Below are positions 17,193 through 27,471 of a DNA stretch of 64,000 nt, piece by piece. The stretch covers positions 124,001-188,000 of the forward strand of contig OZ316896.1 in assembly GCA_973895155.1 (NCBI GenBank), read 5' to 3'. Below the pieces are notes generated by a model. That model did no database searches. It saw only the letters and a list, made by a program, of their open reading frames with translations, and was not told the DNA's origin. The DNA comes from Marsupella aquatica. Lineage: Eukaryota > Marchantiophyta. Both the position numbers and the translations under genes were made by a program. Numbering within the stretch: position 1 is the first letter of the stretch; every line of letters starts with the position of its first letter.

Positions 17193-19322
17193 CTACAGCT
17201 TTCTGCCAAACACGCGACATCGTTCGCAACGTTTCTTGCAGATATCCTCAAGCATCTTCGCTGCTGCTGTACGTTCCTGCTGCATTTGTTTTGCCCGGGA
17301 TCTCATCAATTGACGTTCTTCCTTACCGCCGTTAGAAAAGTCATCGAGCCATTCAGCTATAAGTTTCCCGAGTTGGTACATGTCCGATCCCTTGGTGTAT
17401 CTTTTCCTTTTCCTTTTCCTTTTCCTTTTGTCATTGTCTTCTTCCAACGTTTCCGCATCCCAACCCGTTAAGTCCTCACCAACCCATACTTCATTGTCGT
17501 CTCCAGCAGCTTCCAAGTCTATGATCACCCATTTCCATTCATCCAAATCATTTACTTTGATAACGTTGGGCCACCTTATGTCCCTGTGGGTGTAGCCTTT
17601 CATGTGCAAGTCCGCAAGGCCGCATAACATGTCATGCGTGGCATTTACTAAATCCTTGCAATCCTTAGGCTTTGCATATGGGTCACCAACAGGTTGTAGT
17701 CGCAATACTGTTCTAGCCTTGGATCGTCGGACGGATATAAGTTGGATCAGGTACCTGGAGCCAGCGATTTTTTCATACAGGCATTCTATCGCGGTCACCT
17801 TCTCTTTCGTCAATCCTGGGATTTCCTTCGTCACGCAGTCAGGATAGATCGTCACTGCTCCACCATAAACTCTTGCTATTGGCTTATATAATGCCAAGGG
17901 GATGTCACTATCCAGTTCTTCCTGTAGTTTCTGTAGGAGACAGTGCATCCGAATGGTGCTATGTAGGAACTTGGCTACATCGCTCAACATATTCAAGTCA
18001 TAGAGTTGTGAGATACTTTCACAAAGAATTTCCTTGCCTCGCGGATAGAGCTTCAGCCATTGAAACTGCCTTCCACCGGAGCAACCACCAATCACATAAG
18101 GGAGCTTACCATAGAACAAAGGGCTCCATGCCTTTAATTTTGAGGTGTTCTCACCTGCAGCCTCGTGCCGAAGTGCCGGGTCTGTCTTATTCTCCCATCG
18201 GAGAATGAGACAATCCCTCACAAACAGCTGAAAATCTGGTCTTAAAAGCGGTTTTAGTGGTCGCGATGCTGGAGTAGTAGTCGAGGGATTGGGTGAATCC
18301 AGTAACCAGACCAAACCTTGTAATTTTGCGTTTGCTGGAGCCTCGTCATTTAATAATGAGATGAAATCTCCAGTGAGTTTAGCCAATTCATGTGAGCTCG
18401 TGGCCTCATTGCCTGGACAATGACGCATTATCTCTCCGAACGCACTGTCGCAGAAGGTTGCCAACTCTCCCGCCACTGCGGGAATATCAAGCTCCACCAG
18501 CTCAGAAGAGCATATTTTCTTGAATTTTACAAGATTGCGAATTGGGAGCGGTACTGGTGTCTGGGACAAAAACTCCGAGAGTTCATGGGCACTTCGTGGG
18601 AGCGTCGGAGGTGGTTCCAACAGTTTCCCAAAATAGCGCTCTCTAGCTTCAATATTAGCTTTTGCCTTCTTTGAAAGTTTTGCCTTCTTTGAAAGTCGCG
18701 CTCCCTCTGCGTACACACCAATCACGAAGTGTTGAAGAGGAAGAGAAAAACAGGAAAGTCATCCAATAATCACTCGAGCAAGGAGTCTACAAATTTGGCA
18801 CGATTCCGGCAGAAATGCTTTATCGGTTAGCAAAGCAGGAAGACACAGGACACCTGTAATTGCAAAAGTGCTTTCCAAACAAATGCCAGAGCAAGGGCGA
18901 CAGCTGCTGTCCATGATACCCTTGATCACTTTTCAGCAAAGAAAACAAAGCAGCAACAGAGGGGTGCTCAAAGGAAAAAACTCAACGAAAAGACAAACCA
19001 GAACAAGAACCAGAAGATACTGACGAGAAACACATTGCTGTGAAATTCAGTTGGAATTACCATCCGTAGAGTTTCCTTTTTGAAGCCGAATTGCCAACTT
19101 AATTGCCACTATCAATCCGCCAGGTGCCACTGGGAACAGGCGCCGGATTATGTCTTCGAGCTCCATTTCCGACAACTCTAGCAACATAGGTACTCCGACC
19201 CAGTCAAGGCATAGTTTCGCAGCAACGCCTCGCAGTCGTGCTTCGTCATGAATAGTTCTCCGAAGCAGGTTCATAATATTTTCTTCTTCACCACTCGCCA
19301 TTGGATCTTGCAGGCTGAACAA
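17193..19322 (-). CDS. Two-exon SAM-like domain + atypical protein kinase
   Basis: The proposed structure is join(19322..19061, 18706..17193), 591 residues. Exon 1 encodes a compact helical domain (LCLDWVGVPMLLELSEMELEDIIRRLFP) that resembles a SAM domain. The donor G|GTAATT at 19060 and acceptor GTACGCAG at 18707 join in frame to give ...NSTDEGARLSKKAK. Exon 2 carries a kinase-like C-lobe: catalytic loop THRDIRWPNVI (HRD at 17580-17588) and metal-binding DLEAAG in place of DFG. It ends with helices rich in Lys and Arg. The RxxN form of the loop resembles the CRN/FunK1-like kinases of fungi and oomycetes, which also occur in early land plants. No clear Gly-rich loop is visible. A hexanucleotide tract gives a KRKRKRKRKR insert after DLEAAG. 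Substrate and role are unknown. Confidence 0.7.
17402..17430 (+). repeat. (TTTTCC)n microsatellite inside the kinase exon
   Basis: Four to five TTTTCC units encode an alternating Lys-Arg run on the minus strand. The repeat length keeps the kinase frame open, so expansion or contraction by whole units would be tolerated. Confidence 0.85.
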
Positions 19323-21680
19323 TATACTGCTTACTTCTTAAGATATATGCTATGAAACCAGGCAGAAACCAGGCAGAGACAAGACAGCCACAAACGCAAG
19401 TTATAACAAAAGAAAGCACATACAAATGACAAGCAGAAACGAAACCCTCGGGTTGACAGAAATCGTAGCAACAGAGGAAGCGACAGAGGAAAGAGCACCA
19501 CAAGGATGAAAACTACGGTACAAGGCCGTGAAACTCACCATCCACCAAACCCTGGATCACCGAAAACCCAGTCCAAATCCTGCAACCGCACGATGTAAGG
19601 CCTTTTGATCCGCAGTGTATCATGACAATCAATTAAACATGCAACGATTCACCACCTCAAAATTTCCAAACCAGACTGCTAGCGAATCCGCCTCACTTCA
19701 GTCTATGCCGAACAGACCAGTATACCGAATGCTCGGACTCTTTATGCCGACGGCCTCCTCGGTCGGCAGACAAGGAGTTATCCGTTCCCGACCAGTTGCT
19801 TGTGTAAACCCCCGGGCCTATATTTGAGAACCCCTATGTATATGTTTATGGTCCTTCCTTATTCCTTAACGATGTATTGGTACTTATTGGTACTTAGCCC
19901 TCTTCGGGATCGCCTTTCATGATGCAAATCTTGGTCCTTCATTCAGGCTGCTCTACCTGCGGCCAATCTGGGCCGTCCATTCAGGGCGCTCAATCCGCAG
20001 CTAATCTCTGCCCTCCATTTAAAAATGAACGGCCCAGATTGTTAGGGTTGAGGGCGTTCCTGCATCGCCATCCAACGGACAGCTGCTATTGGACGGCCCA
20101 GATTTTGTTCAATGGGCCGGTGGTTTCCTGGGCAGGCGTTAATCTAGGAGAGCAGCAGGATGTGGCCACTTCCCATTTCACTTTCTGGAAACGCCGTCAG
20201 GCTGGAAGTTTGTCATCTGTGCAGGAGCCATTTCCGTCTCGGCCGGGATGAGCGTTCTCTCGCATTCTAGTCATTCTTCTTTGTGCCTCTCATTCCGTGT
20301 TCATCGAGAGCTTGAGTAGATTCGGGTGTTTTGTCTGGGCTCAGGATGACCGGCTGCGGTGAATGTGGGTTCGGCTGTGAGTTGACAGTTGGAGCGCAAC
20401 TCAGCTTGCTTCTTTTTTTTTCTTCTTTTTTCCCTTTTTTCAATAAAACCTGCGAAACCTCGCGGGAAAGGAGGACCAAACAGGCCAGGGCAAAGCCCAC
20501 AAAACCCCAAAAGGGAAAGAAAGCCAGGTGGCCAGCACCAAAGCCAAGCGAAGACAAAGTCAAGTGAAATCATGGCCAAGCAAAAACCTGAAACTAACTT
20601 CGAGTCAGCCCCAAAGTGAGGGGGAAGACAAAAAGCCTACTTCATCTGTGTCATAGGTAAGTGACACACTGAGGTCGCAGGCAAAAGAGCCCAGGGGACC
20701 CATCCAGGCATACCCAAAGACAACCGAGCCCCAGCCAAAGGAGCAAAGCACCTACAATCAAGGCAGGAATATCCTAATCCTAAATCTTAATATATTTCTA
20801 ACCAGGGAATAGAAAGCACCTCTCAGAGGGTAATTGTAACATGCGAGCAAATAGTAGAATTTTTGCTTGCACAGACAAGTTTTCCCCTTGTATTGGGCCC
20901 CAAAATCAGGTCCGGAATCTTCCTCACTAGCATGAAGACCCCGTTTGATCATCAAAAAAGGAGAAGATAATGACATAGGAAATGAGTAAACATGAGCATG
21001 TTCTAGTCCCTTGAATGTACTGGGAGAAAACATTTGGACCAATTTTTACGAGGCAACTCAAACCACCTGTTTTTACCTCCATGTCCGATCATTCGAAATG
21101 ACATTTGCTTCAGGCCAGCGAAATCGCTAGTCCAATCACGCCAACACTTTGGGCCACTCACACAAGGTACGGGCTCCAGATATAGGCTCCCACATGTGAA
21201 AATTCCCACCCGAGGCAAAGCAAAAACGGAAAAGTATAGCGGATTAATTCCCGCATGACAAGAATCCACGTCTCATTACTGACGAGTCAAGGATGATTAA
21301 GGCCGTTTGGAACCTAATCAAGTCACTTGCGAGTAAACGGGACAATTACCGTTCGAACCACAGGCGAATGCAAGGCGAACCCTCCACTTAAACAAAGCCA
21401 GTCACCCTAAAACCTCCAGTCTTTGGAATTTATTTTTCCCCGGTCCCACATGACCTGCCAATTTTCCCTCGCACTGGACACTTACATCTAGATAAAAAAC
21501 ACTACTCAAATGGATGGTTGTACGACATAACAAATGTGTTGTACGACACCTCATTTGTGGCCGAAAACTCATTTGTGGTCGAAGACTGTTGGTGTAACAA
21601 ACAGTCTTCCTACTTTACCTGACCTGCATGATTACATCATTTCGTCACGTTTATAGTCTTGTGTCCATGTATGTAAAACC
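19323..21680. other. Intergenic region upstream of the kinase gene
   Basis: No supported gene. Short overlapping ORFs at 20270-20620 and 20760-21270 have low-complexity or composition-driven translations. A phrase close to GGACGGCCCAGATT recurs around 19960-20110. The kinase promoter should lie within the first few hundred bases. Confidence 0.5.
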
Positions 21681-21689
21681 CCACATTTT

Positions 21690-22470
21690 TACAGCCCAGC
21701 TTAGTACATTCCTTAATACATTCATTTGTACTTTAATTATGATTATTAGATTACCCCGGCATTCGCTTCGTATCTATGTGTAGGATTACCCTAGCTTTGT
21801 ATCCATGGGTGTGGCCAATTTCTGAACATTAACCTTACTAGTACTTTATTGATCATAAGATTACCCCAGCTTGCGTTTCGTATCCTTGTGTAGGATTACC
21901 CCGGCTTTTGTATCCATGTGTATGGCACAAATCCTGAACATTAATTAATGTACATTTATTGATGGATAAGATTACCCCGGCTTTCATATCCGTCTCAGGG
22001 GTCTCACTATATGGGGACCTACCCATCACCTACGACGTTTTTAGGCCTCGGACCCCCTAAAATGTAAGAAAAAATTATTATTTTTTAACCCCTATAAAGT
22101 TGGAATATTCTTGGAATATTCCAAAAAATGGACTAAAAAGGCCCTAATGTTCTTATAAGTCTCAAAATTGAATTTAAAAGACCCTATTGTTCTTCTACAA
22201 AAATTCTTAAGTCTTCCCTTACAACCAATAAAATGACCCTATCCTTCGTCGCACGTGATATGCCATTTTTGTGGAAGTGAAACCCCCGAGGTATCCGTGT
22301 GTATGGCACAATATCCTAAGATTAACTTGTCTAGTACATTGCTTCATGATTGGATTACCCCGAGGTTCGGATGTATTCCTAACATTAACCTTAGTTGTAC
22401 ATTACTCGATTATTAGATTACCCTAGCTTGTGCATGATATACACGTATATGGCCCAATTTCCTAATATGA
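21690..22470 (+). repeat. Diverged repeats with a GATTACCCCGGC core
   Basis: A phrase like (A/G)GATTACCCCGGCTT...CGTATCCATGTGTA recurs near 21751, 21784, 21858, 21893, 21968, 22343 and 22414, each with a similar tail (CCTAACATTAACC...GTACATT). Spacing is irregular at about 35-115 bp, and 22010-22260 is an unrelated AT-rich interruption. Confidence 0.7.
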
Positions 22471-23143
22471 ACCATAATACCGCATTACATGACCTCAACT
22501 TTTGTATCTCTTACTGACAATGGCCATTTATCATGTAAACATCGTCAATAGTGTGTGGTTTTCTCAGAATACTCTAAACCCTAAACCTTGTTCCTTTTCT
22601 TTCAACAGTGTTGTGTGGGTTTATCAGAATACTTGGCCTTTACAGATGAACAGTCACCTTTTAAGATTAAGAGTGTACCAAGGGTTAGCGCGAGGTGCAA
22701 TACAATGCCCACAACAAGAAAGATTAGGCAATTCAACCATACTACCCTGCTGTGCCTGGTTGTTCCCGAAAAAACCTTCACCCGGCCCCTACTGGAAGGT
22801 TGCCCATTCAACCTCCTTACAGTAGCAGACTAAACAGAAATCATCACAACTAATCCAAAAACGCACACTACTGGACAGTACAGTGAGTACTTCTGATTAT
22901 TATACAATAAGAGAGTGTGTGGTCAGTGATGATGTGGTTTTTCAATAGCTTCTCATCCCACTTTATAAAAACAACAGTGAGGACAGTCTGACCAGCACCG
23001 CATTTCTTCATTAATGAACATGTCTGTTTACGGTAGTCCACAAAACAAGACATTCCACTCGTAAACAAAATAAGACATTCCACTTAGAGCAGCATTGCTC
23101 TCCTACTGTTCAACTGAGTAATCACTTATCAAAGTGGCTTAAA
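22471..23143. other. Intergenic region, nothing supported
   Basis: Small ORFs only (up to 107 codons), with none recognised. A short telomere-like CTAAACCCTAAACC run is at about 22568-22583. Confidence 0.45.
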
Positions 23144-23222
23144 CTGTGGCTGTGTTATAGAATACCCCCATCCCATGTACCCCCCTTCACCTTCAATACT
23201 GTAATTTTGATACGTAAAGACT
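23144..23222 (+). repeat. Isolated diverged copy of the 114-bp satellite unit
   Basis: GTGGCTGTGTTATAGAATACC and the following CCCATCC...CTTCAATACTGTAATTTTGATAC match the main array downstream in order, with substitutions and small indels. Confidence 0.75.
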
Positions 23223-23542
23223 TTCGTGGATTTTCTCTTTGTATATTTGAGTGCATTAATTCTCCATAATGCACCCCTTTTTTTGAGGAGGGGATTATAC
23301 AAAACACCTACCTGATACTAACACAATATCTATGAATAGAACCTAATATAACTAAAGAAGGTATATTTTTGGCCAATTCCATAGCAACCACTTCTTGGAT
23401 GACCCTTTAATTTGAATTTTCTATTTCAGCGATTCACTTTTTCTTGTTTGTTACCAAAAAGTCACTCAAGTTTTTACGTACATTAATGTCCTAGTTACGG
23501 GCATTATATCCCACAATGCCCTCTAACCAGTGAGGACATTAT

Positions 23543-24397
23543 CCTATTAATACCCTTCAGAGCACATGGGCATTAATTTGCATTACCCCAGCACATGGTG
23601 GCTGTGCGTTTTGGAATACCCCATCCCTCGTACCCCCCAACCTTCAAAATACTGTAATTTGATACATACATACCCTTCGGAGCACATTGGCACTTGCATT
23701 ACCCCAACACATGGTGGCTGTGCGTTTTGGAATACCCCATCCCTCGTACCCCCCAACCTTCAAAATACTGTAATTTGATAATACATACCCTTCGGAGCAC
23801 ATTGGCACTTGCATTACCCCAGCACATGCTGGCTGTGCATTTTGGAATACCCCATCCCTCGTACCCCCCAACCTTCAAAATATTATAATTTGATAATACA
23901 TACCCTTCGGAGCACATTGGCACTTGCATTACCCCAACACATGGTGGCTGTGCGTTTTGGAATACCCCATCCCTCATACCCCCAACCTTCAATAGTGTAA
24001 TTTGATACATACATACCCTTCGGTGCACATTGACATTTGCATTACCCCAGCACATGGTGGCTGTGCATTTTGGAATACCCCATCCCTCGTACCCCCCAAC
24101 CTTCAAAATATTATAATTTGATAATACATACCCTTTGGAGCACATTGGCACTTGCATTACCCCAGCACATGCTGGCTGTGCATTTTGGAATACCCCATCC
24201 CTCGTAACCCCAACCTTCAATAGTGTAATTTGATACATACATACCCTTTGGTGCACATTGACATTTGCATTACCCCAGCACATGGTGGCTGTGCATTTTA
24301 GAATACCCCATCCCTTGTACCCCCCAACCTTCAAAATACTGTAATTTAATACATACATACCCTTCGGAGCACATTGGCATTTGCATTACCCCAGCGA
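23543..24397 (+). repeat. Tandem satellite, about 7.5 copies of a 112-117 bp unit
   Basis: Each unit has the order ACCCTTCGGAGCACATTGG, then TTGCATTACCCCAGCACATG, TGGCTGTGCGTTTTGGAATA, CCCCATCCCTCGTACCCCCC, and AACCTTCAAAATACTGTAAT. CACATG(G/C)TGGCTGTGC anchors lie near 23592, 23708, 23822, 23938, 24050, 24167 and 24280. Copies differ by a few percent. The array ends in mid-unit at 24397 against a different sequence. A 219-codon minus-strand frame through it repeats every 38 codons and is not considered a gene. Confidence 0.92.
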
Positions 24398-24555
24398 CGC
24401 AAGATTCAGGACGCACTGCCACCAGTAAGCATAAAAAATGTAACCATTCGGAAACACGTTCGCTCGAAGACTGCATCCGACAACGACTCTAATCCATCAC
24501 TTGCTGCAATTATTGACGACATCAGTACGCCATCCAAGCGACATAAGATTCAAGA

Positions 24556-24721
24556 CGCAGAAAGGAATTTGGAGGTGGCGAGCACAGTAAAGGACCAGAT
24601 TGAAGGCCAGTGAAAGGAATTTTCGAAGGCCAATGCTTCCCGACCAAAATTCCGACCCAACAATAATGCAGAAGGGAATTTGAAGGTGACGAGCACAGTA
24701 AGGAACCAGATTGAAGGCTGG
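24556..24721 (+). repeat. Two 55-bp direct repeats about 111 bp apart
   Basis: The segments at 24556-24609 and 24667-24721 share CGAGCACAGTAA and CCAGATTGAAGGC. A shorter related phrase (AAGATTCAGGACGCA) sits at about 24400 and again at 24545, so the segment is a small degenerate tandem array. Confidence 0.75.
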
Positions 24722-24821
24722 TACAGGAATTCTAGAAGCATTGACCAAACTTTGTTTCCTTTGTATTTCTCACGAACCTAATTGAATGGTGACACTTTTG
24801 ATGCTAACGGAGTCTAATGGT

Positions 24822-25025
24822 TTCAACATGAATGTTATAGTTGCAAAAGACTTTAATTGGAAATGTTATGGGAGTGCGGGATTACAAGTGAGTCACCATG
24901 AATACTAGTGGTGTATGAACACTTAAAAAATAATGTTATGGGAGCCTACGGTAACCACCCGTAAGTCACCCTAATCAATACTAGCGGAGTTTAAAGGTTT
25001 TAATAATAATGTTGTGGGAGTCCAA
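24822..25025 (+). repeat. Degenerate repeat containing AATGTTATGGGAG
   Basis: AATGTTATGGGAG recurs at about 24863, 24932 and 25007, followed by AGTCACC...AATACTAG(T/C)GG. The unit is roughly 75 bp. No gene is present. Confidence 0.65.
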
Positions 25026-25145
25026 ATGTTGAAACGTCGAGACCGTGCACTGCATGTAGGAGACCATGCACCGCGCTCCCTAAATACCCTGAAATGGCCT
25101 GAAGACCGGTCTCATTGCACGCGCTGTGCAAAGAAGATATATACA

Positions 25146-25431
25146 GCTAAACCCAATCTCCCTCACTCCAAACTCCCTAAACCCCCACTACGCCACTCCC
25201 CAACCCCCTCAACCCAAACTCCCTAAACTCCAAAACGTCTCCCTCAACCCCCGACCAAACCCCCTAAACTCAAACTCGCTCTGTCAACTCCTCCCCAACC
25301 AAACTCCCTCCACCCCCAACACACAACTCCCCCAACGCAACCCACAACGCTAAACCCAATCTCCCTCACTCCAAACTCCCTAAACCCCCACTACGCCACT
25401 CCCCAACCCCCTCAACCCAAACTCCCTAAAC
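25146..25431 (+). repeat. Perfect 83-bp direct duplication in a C-rich block
   Basis: Positions 25146-25228 and 25349-25431 are identical over 83 bp, beginning GCTAAACCCAATCTCCC. The spacer is also CT/CCCTAAAC-rich. It may derive from degenerate telomere-like sequence. Confidence 0.88.
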
Positions 25432-25439
25432 CCTGAACC

Positions 25440-27471
25440 GTAAACGGTAAACCCCGAACTGGAAATGTGAGTTGGCATTTGGAGGATGACAGGATTGTAG
25501 TTGATCCCTTGGTGTATTGGGGGCCGTGGGAGGGAGCCACGAGGAAAAACGTAACGGTAAGGGAACCCTATAATAGGTCTGGGGGTGGTGCTCTTGTTCC
25601 CCTTAGGTTTATGTCCTGTGCGGTGGGGCTCGTTTTTGCCATGTGGCTTGTTCGCCCTGCCCATGGGGTTTTTTGGGGGTGGAAAAAAGTTTTTATAAAA
25701 ATTCTACTCCAAGGAAATTGGTTGGTGATATCATTAGGTGGTGAATGTTTGGTGGAATGGAATTGCCTATGTGGGAAATGGACTAATTTGCAATCCAAAT
25801 CCCATGACAATTTTCTACACAAATTTAGAGAGACCTGTGTATAATTTGGTAAGGAGACCTGTCCACATCTAATTCTGACTTCTAAAGGAAAAAAAATGAA
25901 TGTGGAGCCTACTCATGCTGATAACGTGTTGAGTACTGCATAGAATAGTCGTCTTCATGTAGGGAAACATATATTCAGGTGGTTGTAGTAACTACCTTAG
26001 GTTAGTGGTTACACCATGATTTGGAGTAGACTTAACCCTAGGTTACCACAGCTTTTAAATATGTGGAGGAGGTCCACATTTGCAATGAGAATTATTCAGA
26101 CGGAGGTCAAAGATTAATCGGATATTGGTCATCGTGACTTATTTCCCAACCAATCAGGTCCGCCTCGCTAGCCATTTCCAGTTTTATCGTGGAATTGACA
26201 GCAAGGATTGAGGAAAACAACTGCCAGATTGGCATTCCAGTGGCAAGAACATTAAATTTAGTGGTTGATTGCTGCCTGACTGTTTTTGGATTAATTCAAA
26301 GGAAGAATGTTGTCTTTCCACCAGACATCTTCAACATCTCACCCAAGCAAATTCAAGCCAAAAAGAAGAAATAACAGATTAAGCGCAGCTACTATGGTAA
26401 CAGCAGGAGTTTTTATGATAGCAAGGTGTTGTCCTTCATTTGAATACTTACCTAATGCTCTGATTGTTATTACTTCTCTCTCAAGACCTTCTACACATGA
26501 ATCTATTTTTTTGAAGTAGGATTTTTTGAAGTGGGCATTGGCCTAGCAGAAGCAACAGACTACTCTACTATTCCACTACTCCTTGCAGAACTATGCTCCT
26601 TTCTACGTTCACGCGCACGGTCTATGAGCTTTCGGATTCAATCATGCCGTCAACGTAGCAAAGTTTTTACTGTCCACTTTCCTGCCTTGTCTGATAATCC
26701 TTCACGATAGTACTGTACAGTGCATCATTCCATTCTCGCGTCATTTGAGAATTATTCCCTTACGCCTTCCCTAACCCCAGAGTAGCTAACAAGCTTTCGA
26801 GCACGTTTCACGACCTATCTTGGGAATCTGAGAAGCTCAGACAGTTGAGATGCAGATGGAACTTCATATCGTTTTGGTCGAATCCAGACTGTCAACTCCC
26901 TTTGAAGCAGAAGAACATGGCCACTTTACTAGAATTGAATTATCTAATCTTCGACATGGATGTATTCGAAGATCTGAATACATCCATCAGTCTCGGCCAA
27001 AGGCTTCCTGCCAGTCCATGAACTCGAAGACTCATTGCTTGAAGTTTTCTGCTGGTGGAGGTCGCCATCCGCGCATTTGATCTTTATGCCCTAAACCCTA
27101 AAACTCTCCTGTCACCAATGTGAGTTCCCTTCCAGTACCATGTTCACAGCAAGGCAGCTACTCTATGCAAAGTCTTCTTTTGATCTAAGGACAATACTCA
27201 ACTAAGATGTCAAAAGAGGTTTCTACATATCAAGCCAACAGCTTGATTTCACGCACCTATAATTTCGACACTCAAAACGAAACTTGCGTGACATTTCTCT
27301 TACATGAAATGGTCTTTCAGCCAGAAGAGGACTAGGTACAACCCCCAATGCAGAATCTCAAAATTAATGTTACAGAATTGCGACACCCAAAACCTGATTG
27401 TATCTGCGCTGCCAGTGACTACTGATTTGAAGTCACTTTCCAGCCAGCCCAACACAGCTTTCAATCTGGGT
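25440..27471. other. Intergenic region downstream of the PPR gene
   Basis: An ORF at 25467-25844 (125 codons) is unrecognised and has no homologue in the window. The rest has short ORFs only, plus a CCCTAAACCCTAAAA run at about 27087-27103. Confidence 0.45.

Noticed and set aside
20270-20620. Overlapping ORFs with Lys/Pro-rich translations
   Set aside because: Composition-driven, present on both strands, without domains or splice signals.
23699-24358. 219-codon minus-strand ORF with 38-residue repeats
   Set aside because: It lies wholly in the satellite array; openness follows from unit lengths near a multiple of three, and there is no start context or domain.
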